Source: Porticoccus sp964395715
GTDB lineage: Bacteria > Pseudomonadota > Gammaproteobacteria > Pseudomonadales > Porticoccaceae
Direction: 5' to 3'
Assembly: GCA_964395715.1 (NCBI GenBank)
Contig: CAYNAU010000001.1
Location: 124,001-188,000, forward strand
Length of the DNA: 64,000 nucleotides
Shown here: positions 26,299 to 34,235 of the stretch, piece by piece
Numbering within the stretch: position 1 is the first letter of the stretch
Layout of the letters: every line of letters begins with the position of its first letter
Position numbers and translations under genes: made by a program
Notes under the pieces: generated by a model
Databases searched by the model: none
Told to the model about the DNA's origin: nothing
What the model saw: the letters and a program-made list of their open reading frames with translations, nothing else

Positions 26299-26859
26299 CT
26301 ACAGCCAGCGGGAATTGCGAGAAAACTGGCTGCGCAGGAACTCCATCTGATCGCCCAGTATTCGCTTGGAATTGATCAGTGCCAGATACTCTGCATTGTT
26401 GGGGCGAAATGGCAAAGCCACCAGCTGCATGCTGATCTCCTCCAGCAGTTGATCTGCCTTGTGCTGGTTACACCGTCGGCAGGCTGCCACCACATTTTCC
26501 CATTTATCAAAGCCGCCCCTGGAAGTCGGCACAATGTGGTCGCGAGTCAAACTGGCTGCAGGAAAGGGACGGGCACAGTACATACAGAGATACCCGTCGC
26601 GGGCAAACAGGGCGGGATTGGTAAGCGGGTAATTGGTTCTGGGGCGCGCCAATTGCTCACCCCCGGTGGCGATAATGCTGGGCAGCACAATCTGGGATAC
26701 CTGCCCGGTCAGGCGGGAGCATCCCCCCCGGACACGCTTTACTTCATCGCCCAGCGTCCAGACAATCATTTCCCTCGCAAATAGACACACCGCCTCCTGC
26801 CAGTCCAGCCACTCTATTGGCTGACCCGCTTGATTCAGTCGCAAAATTCTAGGCTGCAT
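26299..26859 (-). CDS. HNH endonuclease domain protein
   Basis: 186-aa protein with a zinc-ribbon-braced HNH module: Cys92/Cys95 (CMYC), His108 (RDHIVP), Asn122 and Cys127/Cys130 (CRRCNQHK). Such stand-alone genes are widespread in gammaproteobacterial chromosomes; the target is unknown. I chose the ATG at 26859 with GGGGAG upstream. The longer reading frame would translate through a strong terminator hairpin and the small-RNA candidate preceding it. Transcription may come by read-through from that promoter at 27081-27108. Confidence 0.85.
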   Translation of the reverse strand: MQPRILRLNQAGQPIEWLDWQEAVCLFAREMIVWTLGDEVKRVRGGCSRLTGQVSQIVLPSIIATGGEQLARPRTNYPLTNPALFARDGYLCMYCARPFPAASLTRDHIVPTSRGGFDKWENVVAACRRCNQHKADQLLEEISMQLVALPFRPNNAEYLALINSKRILGDQMEFLRSQFSRNSRWL

Positions 26860-26904
26860 GATCGGTGTCTCCCCGCAGAAGAAAAGAAGGCAATTGCCCA
26901 CAAG

Positions 26905-27074
26905 CAAAAAGCCCTGCCAGGTGAACAGGCAGGGCTTTGAGAAGAGTGTATAAAGCGCGGATGGAGTATCCGGAACACCACAACGTGTGGGGCTGGATGC
27001 GACTGGTTCGATGGGGCCTTGTCGCCCCGACACCGATAATCTGCTTGAAGGCTAACCCCTCCAAAGGGTGTGTT
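26905..27074 (-). ncRNA. Candidate structured small RNA (or long attenuated leader of the HNH gene)
   Basis: A strong promoter (27081-27108) and a strong terminator (26908-26938) bracket about 170 nt with no convincing reading frame. By eye the RNA can form successive hairpins: CCCT/AGGG, GGGGC/GCCCC with a 6-base loop, CCACA/TGTGG, CGGAT/ATCCG, and the terminator. I do not recognise the family: it has only two GGA motifs, so it is not obviously a second Rsm RNA, and it lacks 6S or tmRNA landmarks. It lies in tandem after the RsmY-like RNA and directly before HNH. Confidence 0.55.
26908..26938 (-). terminator. Rho-independent terminator of the small RNA before HNH
   Basis: AAAGCCCTGCC (26908-26918), 9-base loop, GGCAGGGCTTT (26928-26938), followed on the minus strand by further T residues (TTTTTGC in total). 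It lies 49 bases before the HNH start, so it would end most transcripts before that gene. Confidence 0.8.
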
Positions 27075-27080
27075 TAGTCC

Positions 27081-27108
27081 ATAATACTCAAGTCTTATGA
27101 CCTGTCAA
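27081..27108 (-). promoter_or_regulatory. Strong sigma-70 promoter of the second small RNA
   Basis: Consensus TTGACA (27103-27108), 16-bp spacer, TATTAT (27081-27086) on the minus strand. It starts a few bases beyond the terminator of the RsmY-like RNA. Predicted start near 27074. Confidence 0.75.
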
Positions 27109-27113
27109 CGACA

Positions 27114-27249
27114 GAAAATAAAGCCCCGATACCATCCGGTATCGGGGCTAAAGGCAGTATAGGAAAGTCGCTTGTCCGGCCCTGGAACAAAATTACCTAA
27201 CGTCCTTGTTGCTCCTTGGTAATACACGTCCGTGTGCCGCAGCATCCAT
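27114..27249 (-). ncRNA. RsmY/CsrB-family small RNA, predicted CsrA/RsmA sponge
   Basis: About 136 nt on the minus strand with six GGA motifs (at plus positions 27245, 27229, 27213, 27203, 27175 and 27135). Several sit in loops: ACAC-GGAC-GTGT; a 6-bp stem ATTACC/GGTAAT enclosing two AAGGA copies; and the terminator loop, which presents GGAT. The RNA ends in a 12-bp Rho-independent hairpin. A GacA-type box lies about 67 bp upstream of the predicted start. These are the defining traits of RsmY/RsmZ RNAs that titrate the translational repressor CsrA/RsmA. Start and end are estimated from promoter and terminator positions. Confidence 0.82.
27122..27149 (-). terminator. Terminator of the RsmY-like RNA
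   Basis: AGCCCCGATACC (27122-27133), loop ATCC and GGTATCGGGGCT (27138-27149): a perfect 12-bp stem, followed on the minus strand by TTATTTTC. In the RNA the tetraloop is GGAU, itself a possible CsrA site. Confidence 0.88.
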
Positions 27250-27255
27250 GCAGGT

Positions 27256-27261
27256 TTAATA
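27256..27261 (-). promoter_or_regulatory. -10 box of the RsmY-like RNA
   Basis: TATTAA on the minus strand with no good -35 at the expected distance, as expected for an activator-dependent promoter. It lies 46 bp downstream of the GacA-type box. Confidence 0.5.
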
Positions 27262-27307
27262 TCTCTCTTTTGACGCTGCTTTGATATTGGGTCTTTTCTG
27301 CTTTTCA

Positions 27308-27325
27308 TGTAGGAAAAAGCTTACA
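27308..27325 (-). promoter_or_regulatory. GacA/UvrY-type activator box
   Basis: Minus-strand TGTAAG-CTTTTT-CCTACA matches the 18-bp GacA consensus TGTAAG-N6-CTTACA with one mismatch. It is centred about 67 bp upstream of the predicted RsmY-like start, the usual place for this activator. Confidence 0.75.
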
Positions 27326-27343
27326 TAACCCCTGTTGTTCAAA

Positions 27344-27372
27344 TTGACCCATCTGCACAGCTCGGTTAGTGT
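27344..27372 (+). promoter_or_regulatory. Candidate promoter of xseB-ispA-dxs
   Basis: TTGACC (27344-27349), 17-bp spacer, TAGTGT (27367-27372). The -35 is good, the -10 poor. It lies 28 bp before the xseB start and back-to-back with the GacA box. Confidence 0.35.
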
Positions 27373-27399
27373 TGCGGCTTCCTCCCTGGAGTAACCACC

Positions 27400-27633
27400 G
27401 TGACATCGCGAAAAAAAGCCGTCGACTTTGAACAGAAATTGAACCAGCTGGAGTCGCTGGTGAATGACATGGAAAAGGGAAGTCTCACCCTTGAAGACTC
27501 CCTCAAGGCTTTTGAAGAAGGCATCAAAATTACCAGGGAGTGCCAACAGGCGCTAAAAGAGGCGGAATTAAGGGTCGACATGCTCACCCGGGATAGTGGC
27601 AGCCCCACTGAATTTGCTCCAGAGAAAGACTGA
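27400..27633 (+). CDS. xseB: Exodeoxyribonuclease VII small subunit
   Basis: 77-aa helical subunit that joins XseA to degrade single-stranded DNA. The family core is plain: FEQKLNQLESLVNDMEKG, then SLEDSLKAFEEGI-type and CQQALKEAELRV helices. GTG start with GGAG 8 bases upstream. It overlaps ispA by one base (TGATG), giving the common gammaproteobacterial order xseB-ispA-dxs. xseA is not in the window. Confidence 0.93.
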   Translation: MTSRKKAVDFEQKLNQLESLVNDMEKGSLTLEDSLKAFEEGIKITRECQQALKEAELRVDMLTRDSGSPTEFAPEKD

Positions 27634-28520
27634 TGTCCGGCTCAGTTAACAGCTTCATTGCGGAGTATAAACACCGTATTGATTCTCACCTGGAGACTGT
27701 CCTGACATTTTCCGGTAGCCCCACCAGCAGCCTTTTCGATGCCATTCGTTACAGTGTACTTAATGGTGGTAAGCGTATCCGGCCCGTACTGACCTATGCG
27801 GCAGCAACAGCTGTCGGCGATATCAATGCGGCCACCGATGCCTCTGCGGCTGCTGTGGAAATGATGCACGCTTATTCCCTGATCCATGATGACCTGCCGG
27901 CAATGGACGACGATGACCTGCGCCGGGGGATGCCTACCTGCCATATCGCATTTGACGAAGCAACGGCAATTCTTGCCGGAGATGCCCTGCAGACCCTTGC
28001 CTTTGAAGAGCTGTTAACGGTCGCCGTACACTCCCCCAAGTTATCTGTGCAATTATTATCACTGCTCTGCAGGGGCGCGGGCACCTCCGGGATGGTGGTG
28101 GGGCAGGCCCTGGATATCGCTGCCGTGAACCAGACGCTCGACCTGCCGCAACTGGAGCAGATTCACCGCAACAAGACCGGCGCCATGATCAATGCCAGCA
28201 TCCTTATGGGCGCGTTATCAGCCGGAGCGGATTGCCAGCAACAGGCAGCGCTCTGTGAATACGGTGATGCCATCGGTCTGGCTTTCCAGGTACAGGACGA
28301 CATCCTTGATGTTACGGGCATCACGGAAGTTATCGGCAAGCGTCAGGGCGCGGATGAGGCGCTGAACAAACCTACCTACGTTACACTGCTGGGGCTTGAT
28401 GGTGCCAAAGAAAAGGCCGCTGATCTGCTGCAGAAAGCTTTGGATGCCCTGCAGATTTTCGACGCCCGGGCCGATCAATTACGCGCCATTGCCTGCTATA
28501 TCGTCAACCGGAATAACTGA
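27633..28520 (+). CDS. ispA: Farnesyl diphosphate synthase (geranyltranstransferase)
   Basis: Trans-prenyltransferase that builds FPP from IPP and DMAPP, feeding undecaprenyl phosphate, quinones and other isoprenoids. The first Asp-rich motif DDLPAMD is at residues 86-92 with the short spacing of eubacterial FPP synthases, and the second, DDILD, is at 222-226. GGKRIRP (45-51) binds IPP. 295 aa is standard. It sits between xseB and dxs, so one operon links IPP supply and use. Confidence 0.95.
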   Translation: MSGSVNSFIAEYKHRIDSHLETVLTFSGSPTSSLFDAIRYSVLNGGKRIRPVLTYAAATAVGDINAATDASAAAVEMMHAYSLIHDDLPAMDDDDLRRGMPTCHIAFDEATAILAGDALQTLAFEELLTVAVHSPKLSVQLLSLLCRGAGTSGMVVGQALDIAAVNQTLDLPQLEQIHRNKTGAMINASILMGALSAGADCQQQAALCEYGDAIGLAFQVQDDILDVTGITEVIGKRQGADEALNKPTYVTLLGLDGAKEKAADLLQKALDALQIFDARADQLRAIACYIVNRNN

Positions 28521-28602
28521 AAACTCTAGTGCACTGCCCTTGGTTGCGGCCTCGTTAGCAATTTTGGTGTAAGATTGCCCCCTTTGCGCTCATTCAACCT
28601 GC

Positions 28603-30537
28603 ATGCTCAAGACGTTCAATGACATACCGCTTATCCGGCCGGAAACCCCGCTTCTGGACAGCATCGACCATCCGTTTCACCTGCGTGAACTGGACGTTGA
28701 ACAATTGCCTGTACTGGCGGATGAACTGCGAGCCTACCTGCTCTACAGCGTCGGGAAAAGTGGCGGCCACTTCGGCGCTGGACTGGGAACTGTCGAGCTC
28801 ACCATCGCCCTGCACTATGTCTTCAATACACCCCACGACCGACTGGTATGGGATGTGGGACACCAGGCTTACCCCCACAAGATACTCACCGGCCGGCGCG
28901 AACTGATGCCACAGATTCGACAGGCAAATGGCCTGTCGGCGTTTCCCAAGCGGGATGAGAGCGAATACGACACCTTCGGGGTAGGCCACTCCAGCACGTC
29001 CATCAGCGCCGCTCTCGGCATGGCGCTGGGTGCCGCCATGAATGGCGAACAGCGCGAAGTTGTGGCAGTGATCGGAGATGGCGCCATGACGGCAGGTATG
29101 GCCTTTGAGGCACTCAACCACGCCGCCCACACCAATGCCAACATGCTGGTGGTGCTAAACGACAACAACATGTCGATCTCCCACAATGTTGGCGGCCTTG
29201 CCACTTATTTCTCCAAGCTCTGGTCCAGTCGCTTCTACAACTCCATCCGCGAAGGCGGCAAGAAGGTCTTGCGCTCGATCCCCTCGGCAGCTTCTTTTGT
29301 TCGCAAGACTGAGGAGCACCTCAAGGCCATGGTCGCTCCGGGAATTGTTTTTGAAGAGCTGGGTTTCAACTATATCGGCCCCATTGACGGCCACAACCTG
29401 CCTCTTCTGGTGCAGACACTCAGCAACCTGAAACAGCTGGATGGCCCTATCCTGTTGCACACGATCACCCGCAAAGGCAAAGGCTTTGGCCCGGCCGAAG
29501 CCGATCCTGTGGGCTATCACGCGCTCAATAAAATTGAACCCAAGAGCAAGCCCCAGGTTGCCGTCGCCAAGCCCGCGGCGACAGTAACTGCCCCGAAGGT
29601 GAAATATCAGCAGGTGTTCGGCGACTGGCTTTGCGATATGGCAGAAAAAGATTCTCGCCTGGTGGGTATTACACCGGCCATGTGCGAAGGGTCAGGCATG
29701 GTGGAGTTTTCCAAAACCTATGCCGACCGCTACCACGATGTGGCCATCGCCGAGCAACACGCGGTAACGCTGGCTGCCGGACTTGCCTGTGAGGGTTTAA
29801 AGCCGGTTGTAGCCATTTACTCTACCTTTCTGCAACGTGCCTACGACCAGTTGATTCATGACGTGGCACTACAGGATCTGGACGTGCTGTTTGGCATTGA
29901 TCGGGCCGGCCTGGTCGGCGAAGACGGCCCTTCACATGCGGGCAGCTTTGATCTCACCTATCTGCGCTGTATTCCCAATATGCTGGTCATGGCGCCCTCG
30001 GACGAAAATGAAACCCGGCAGATGCTCTTTACCGGCTTCATACACAAGGGTCCAGCGGCCGTTCGCTACCCCCGGGGAACCGGCCCCGGGGCCGTCATTG
30101 AAAAGCAGATGACGGCACTCCCTATCGGCAAAGGCCTGGTGAAGCACACCGGCAACCGCGTCGCTATTCTGAATTTTGGCACGCTGCTCCCGGCGGCGTT
30201 AGAGGCTGCCGAAGCGCTTGGCGCTACCGTCGCCGATATGCGTTTTGTAAAACCTCTGGACACAACGTTAGTTGACAGGCTGGCATCACAACATCAATTG
30301 CTGGTTACCCTCGAAGAGAACACGGTTCAGGGCGGCGCTGGTGCCGCTGTCAGTGAACATCTGGCCTGTACAGGAATGGTCGTGCCGATCATGCATCTGG
30401 GCCTGCCGGATCAATTTGTGGACCATGGCAGCCATTCGCAACAGCTTGCGGCCATCGGGCTGGATGCTGAGGGCATTAGCCGCACCATTCAACAGCGTCT
30501 GGATGAACTGAATGGTGCCCGGGGCGCCGTATCCTAA
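28603..30537 (+). CDS. dxs: 1-deoxy-D-xylulose-5-phosphate synthase
   Basis: First enzyme of the MEP isoprenoid pathway: ThDP-dependent condensation of pyruvate and glyceraldehyde 3-phosphate. The ThDP motif starts with GDGAMTAGMAFEALNHA near residue 158. The catalytic region has DVGHQAYPHKILTGRR (~86) and AEQHAVTLAAG (~385). Length (644 aa) and C-terminal transketolase domain are complete. No clear Shine-Dalgarno precedes the ATG at 28603; it lies 82 bp after ispA. It converges on yqcC. Confidence 0.95.
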   Translation: MLKTFNDIPLIRPETPLLDSIDHPFHLRELDVEQLPVLADELRAYLLYSVGKSGGHFGAGLGTVELTIALHYVFNTPHDRLVWDVGHQAYPHKILTGRRELMPQIRQANGLSAFPKRDESEYDTFGVGHSSTSISAALGMALGAAMNGEQREVVAVIGDGAMTAGMAFEALNHAAHTNANMLVVLNDNNMSISHNVGGLATYFSKLWSSRFYNSIREGGKKVLRSIPSAASFVRKTEEHLKAMVAPGIVFEELGFNYIGPIDGHNLPLLVQTLSNLKQLDGPILLHTITRKGKGFGPAEADPVGYHALNKIEPKSKPQVAVAKPAATVTAPKVKYQQVFGDWLCDMAEKDSRLVGITPAMCEGSGMVEFSKTYADRYHDVAIAEQHAVTLAAGLACEGLKPVVAIYSTFLQRAYDQLIHDVALQDLDVLFGIDRAGLVGEDGPSHAGSFDLTYLRCIPNMLVMAPSDENETRQMLFTGFIHKGPAAVRYPRGTGPGAVIEKQMTALPIGKGLVKHTGNRVAILNFGTLLPAALEAAEALGATVADMRFVKPLDTTLVDRLASQHQLLVTLEENTVQGGAGAAVSEHLACTGMVVPIMHLGLPDQFVDHGSHSQQLAAIGLDAEGISRTIQQRLDELNGARGAVS

Positions 30538-30548
30538 AGCCAAACGCC

Positions 30549-30884
30549 TCAGTGCTCGGCATTTGTCGTTAAAAGCCTATCAACGTCGGATAACAACTCG
30601 ATTAATCCCAAGCTCTCCTCACCCCTGCATCGAAAATATTCCTCGGCCATGGGCGTCACGGCACAGTTTTCTGGGAGTTTGGCGTCATTCTCGGCCAGGT
30701 GCTGCAGCCGCGGCAGGAATACAAACTGCAGCCATTCTTCAAACGCGAGGGTATCAACGGCAAAGGGTTCCCGGCTGGACAATGCCTCAATTGACGGCAT
30801 CGTCTCTGACCACAACATCATGCGCCGCATGTGCTGCTCAAGGCTGACCAGTATGGCGGACAATTGCCGGTGTTTGTCACTCAT
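30549..30884 (-). CDS. yqcC: YqcC family protein
   Basis: 111-aa small cytoplasmic protein of the YqcC/DUF446 family, recognised from the helical pattern around LSSREPFAVDTLAFEEWLQ and LQFVFLPRL. Function is unknown; in many gammaproteobacteria it is encoded near truC or other housekeeping genes. Located 15 bp downstream of dinG on the same strand and 11 bp from the convergent dxs stop. Confidence 0.8.
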   Translation of the reverse strand: MSDKHRQLSAILVSLEQHMRRMMLWSETMPSIEALSSREPFAVDTLAFEEWLQFVFLPRLQHLAENDAKLPENCAVTPMAEEYFRCRGEESLGLIELLSDVDRLLTTNAEH

Positions 30885-30899
30885 CCGAGGTCCTGTCGA

Positions 30900-33029
30900 C
30901 TAACCGGTTTCACGCCGAAATGGGGGCAGGTCGTCCAGCATCTGCTTACCGTAACGTTTGCTGATGATACGTCGGTCAAGAATCGTGATTCGCCCCCGGT
31001 CATTTTCCGTTCGGATCAGGCGTCCGCAAGCCTGATGCAGCCTGAGCGAGGCATCGGGCAACATCAGCTGCATAAAAGGATTCTCACCCCGGTTTTCCAG
31101 CCAACCAGACAGGGTCTGATAGACAGGGTCATCCGGCACGGCAAAAGGCAGCTTGGCGATCACCACATGGGAGCAATAATTCCCCGGAAAATCCATCCCC
31201 TCGGCGAAACTGGCAAGACCAAAAATTACACTGCCCACTCCACCATCAATGGCGGCCCGATGCCGGCGCACAATTTCCTGGTGTGACCACTGTCCCTGCA
31301 CCAGAATCTGACCCTGCCTTTCTTCTGGCAGCCCGTCATAAACCCACTCCATCTGGCGACGGGATGCAAACAGCACCAGCGTCCCTTCCTGCCAGTCAAT
31401 CATCCCGGGCAGCACACTGATCAGCGCTTCAGTGTGTAACTGACTGTCTGAACCGTCAGCGCCGATATCCGGCACCGCTATCACGCCGGCGCTGGCATAA
31501 TCAAAGGCCCCCGCAACGGCCGTATACACCGTTGTGGCAGGCAGCCCACATCGTTTGCTGAAATTATCAAATGAACCCAGGGTCTGCAGGGTCGCGGAGG
31601 TGAGGATCGCTGCATAGCACCGCTGCCACAAATTGAGGCGAAAGATGCCCCCGGCATCTGTCGGAGAAGCTGACAGGCGAATATCCGGGTTGCCCACTCC
31701 CTCTTCCAGGCTCAGCCAGCGGGCGGTGGGTGGAGCTTGTTGTGTATCGTCCTCACGTGCGTAGGATTCCCAGAGACGCAATGCCCCTTCGATACGGCCC
31801 TGCCATACCCCCACCTGCTGAAACAGTTGTTCGAGATCGACTCTGGGCACAGGAAAGTGGGCCTCTTCCATTGCCTCACTCAACCGCTCAGAAAGCACTT
31901 CCAGAGTACTGAACAGCAGCCCCAGCCCCTGCACCAGGTGACCCGCCAGCTCCCTGATTTCCTCACCGGGATCACCGTCGGGAAAACACCAGCGAAGCTC
32001 TGTGCCACTCTCTAGCCCCCCTTCGAGGTATTTTTCCAAAAGCGGGTAACACAGTCCCATCAGGCGCTCACTTTCCGCCGCAGAACTGGTCAGTTTTTCC
32101 AGGCGCGACACAACATCCGGAGCGTCCCTGAACAGTGGCAGCCAGGCATCAGCCTGTTTCTGCATACGCCCCAGCCAATTACCCGTGGTACGAATCCGAC
32201 AGGAACCGGCAAAGTGGTTCAGGGCGGTAGATGCTATGCGATGGCCTTCGTCAAAAATATAAATAGTCTCTTCTGGAGGTGGGAGAATGGCACCTCCGCC
32301 CAGAGACAAGTCGGCCATTACCAAATCGTGATTGGCAACAATACAATCTGCCTCATCCAGTTCATCCCGGGCTTTAAAAAAGCAGCAATTGCGAATCAGC
32401 CGACAGCGTCGACCGGTACACTGTCGACGATCAACAGTCAGGGGCCGCCAGTCACTATCTTCCAGAGAATCAGGCCAACTGTCCCGGTCGCCTGCCCAAT
32501 CGCCCGCAGCCAGTGCGTTATCCATAGCGCGATAACTGGCGATCAAATTTGCCGTGGGATTGAACTGAATTTCATCTTCAAAGAGAAAGAGCCCGCTATC
32601 TCGGGCTGTGGCCGAATCTAGACACTGCTCGAGTCGAACCGGGCACAGATAGCGTCCACGCCCCTTGGCAAGGGCTACCTCATAGTCCCAGCCGGTACTG
32701 CTCAACAGGTTAGGGATATCGCGATTGACCAGTTGCTCCTGCAGAGCAACCGTACCGGTTGCCACCACCACTTTTTTGCCAAGTGCGCGGGCAATAGGCA
32801 ATGTTGCCAGCAGGTAAGCAAGTGTTTTCCCGGTTCCGGTGCCTGCCTCAACAACGTTGACAGGGTTATCCGAGCGCCGCCGGCCTTCGGCGTCTTCCTC
32901 GATAGCAGCCAGGCCATTGGCAATGGCGGCGATCATCTGCTTCTGGCCGAGGCGGGGACGCAGCTCGTTAACGTCCAGGAATGTCCGGTAACCCTTCTGA
33001 ATTTCTGCTTTCAGGTCAGCGCTCAGCAC
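30900..33029 (-). CDS. dinG: ATP-dependent DNA helicase DinG
   Basis: 5'-3' superfamily 2 helicase with an iron-sulfur cluster that resolves R-loops, D-loops and forked DNA. Walker A EAGTGTGKT is at residues 61-69. The four cluster cysteines are C129, C204, C209 and C215, and the DEGH box is at 260-263. 709 aa agrees with E. coli DinG (716). GTG start, 2 bp after the acyltransferase stop. No LexA box could be checked upstream, since the gene seems to be internal to an operon. Confidence 0.93.
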   Translation of the reverse strand: MLSADLKAEIQKGYRTFLDVNELRPRLGQKQMIAAIANGLAAIEEDAEGRRRSDNPVNVVEAGTGTGKTLAYLLATLPIARALGKKVVVATGTVALQEQLVNRDIPNLLSSTGWDYEVALAKGRGRYLCPVRLEQCLDSATARDSGLFLFEDEIQFNPTANLIASYRAMDNALAAGDWAGDRDSWPDSLEDSDWRPLTVDRRQCTGRRCRLIRNCCFFKARDELDEADCIVANHDLVMADLSLGGGAILPPPEETIYIFDEGHRIASTALNHFAGSCRIRTTGNWLGRMQKQADAWLPLFRDAPDVVSRLEKLTSSAAESERLMGLCYPLLEKYLEGGLESGTELRWCFPDGDPGEEIRELAGHLVQGLGLLFSTLEVLSERLSEAMEEAHFPVPRVDLEQLFQQVGVWQGRIEGALRLWESYAREDDTQQAPPTARWLSLEEGVGNPDIRLSASPTDAGGIFRLNLWQRCYAAILTSATLQTLGSFDNFSKRCGLPATTVYTAVAGAFDYASAGVIAVPDIGADGSDSQLHTEALISVLPGMIDWQEGTLVLFASRRQMEWVYDGLPEERQGQILVQGQWSHQEIVRRHRAAIDGGVGSVIFGLASFAEGMDFPGNYCSHVVIAKLPFAVPDDPVYQTLSGWLENRGENPFMQLMLPDASLRLHQACGRLIRTENDRGRITILDRRIISKRYGKQMLDDLPPFRRETG

Positions 33030-33031
33030 CG

Positions 33032-34180
33032 TTAATCAAGACCAAGTCTTAGCTTGCTGCGCACCGGATTGGCATACATATTGAGGATAATTTCCCGGTG
33101 CGCCTGGGGTGCCGCATTCAGGCGCTCTTCAAACTCACGAACTTTTTGTGGCCAGTTCCCGGTAAATGCTGATTTCCACTTTGCCAACTCCGGCACTTTG
33201 CCCTCCAGCATTTCGTAGGCGATGAGATTACTGGGGTGAAGGCGGTAGTTACCGATGATCTGACGGTCAACGGCTTCGGCCATTTCCTCGGGGGTATCGA
33301 TGCCTTCTTCCAGCGGGTCACCAAAAGCAACGTGCACCGCCCCTTTGCGCCCAACGATGCCGTGATAGATACTCAGCAGGTCCTCGTGGGCTTCTTTCCG
33401 GTAAACACCTTCCGTCTGTTTGGCATAGAGCTCACGCCCTTTGGCGGCGTCCAGGGGGTCCAACTCATAGGAAATGGCCACTGGCACCACTTTCAGCGCG
33501 CGAATGGCATCAGCAAACGTCTGCTCTTTTTGCTTGCTGAGGGAGAGCATTTTCAGCAGCGCCTTTTCCGTCTTATCGACCCCATCCTTGGCGCGGCCCT
33601 CACGCTGGGCAATCCAGACGCTGGCATGCTCTTCAACCAGGGAAAACCGAATGTAGCGGGACAACTGCAACAGTGCGTTCAGTTTTTCACGACGCCCTTC
33701 CACGGAGCGTTTCACAATAAAACTTTTATTGATGCGCATTAAGTCCGAGGCAAACTCTTTGCTCATGAGGTTATCGCCGATGGCGATGCGCACAGTGTCA
33801 TAACCGGCATGGTAGCGGACGAAATTCACAAAGGCCGGATCCATGGCAATATCACGGTGATTACTGATGAACAGGTAGGAATCTTCCGCAGAGAGCTTCT
33901 CCTGCCCGGAAACCGTCAGGTGGCATTCAATTTTTTTCAGCAGCTTGCCCATGCTCACCCCCACCGCTTCCTGAAAATCACGCACATTGTGAATTTTCTC
34001 AAAGCTGTGGCGTAACACCCGAGCAATCAGCGGTCGAATCAGCCAGGGCGCAAACCTCCCGAGCCGCGGGTACTTGATCGTCATCAGGGTATCAATAAAC
34101 TCGCGGCTGGCCGCGAGACGGGCTAATACTTCCGGCACCTCTGAGTCGTAATAAGGGCGAATATCATCAAATTCATTCAT
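33032..34180 (-). CDS. PlsC-like acyltransferase
   Basis: 382-aa member of the glycerophosphate acyltransferase superfamily (LPLAT fold), probably acting on membrane lipids at the inner-membrane face. Motif I reads NHRDIAMDP, where His and Asp are five residues apart instead of the usual four; motif III is represented by IAQREGRAKDG. The extra N- and C-terminal sequence makes it longer than PlsC (~245 aa). The acyl acceptor is unknown. It lies between pyrB and dinG on the same strand. Confidence 0.8.
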   Translation of the reverse strand: MNEFDDIRPYYDSEVPEVLARLAASREFIDTLMTIKYPRLGRFAPWLIRPLIARVLRHSFEKIHNVRDFQEAVGVSMGKLLKKIECHLTVSGQEKLSAEDSYLFISNHRDIAMDPAFVNFVRYHAGYDTVRIAIGDNLMSKEFASDLMRINKSFIVKRSVEGRREKLNALLQLSRYIRFSLVEEHASVWIAQREGRAKDGVDKTEKALLKMLSLSKQKEQTFADAIRALKVVPVAISYELDPLDAAKGRELYAKQTEGVYRKEAHEDLLSIYHGIVGRKGAVHVAFGDPLEEGIDTPEEMAEAVDRQIIGNYRLHPSNLIAYEMLEGKVPELAKWKSAFTGNWPQKVREFEERLNAAPQAHREIILNMYANPVRSKLRLGLD

Positions 34181-34235
34181 AACGGCAGTGTACTGATTGT
34201 TGTTCTAACGGTTTGCCTAATCAGCGGCAAAAAAC

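Noticed and set aside
26299..26859. HNH gene as part of a mobile intron or homing element
   Set aside because: No intron boundaries, repeats or integrase nearby; stand-alone HNH proteins of this type are ordinary chromosomal genes.
26950..27060. Plus-strand GGGGCTGGATGCGAC... resembling a tmRNA or tRNA start
   Set aside because: No acceptor stem, T-arm consensus pairing or tag frame could be found, and the promoter and terminator are on the minus strand.
27105..27308. 67-residue minus-strand reading frame
   Set aside because: It covers the RsmY-like RNA, including its promoter and terminator hairpin; composition and structure favour RNA.
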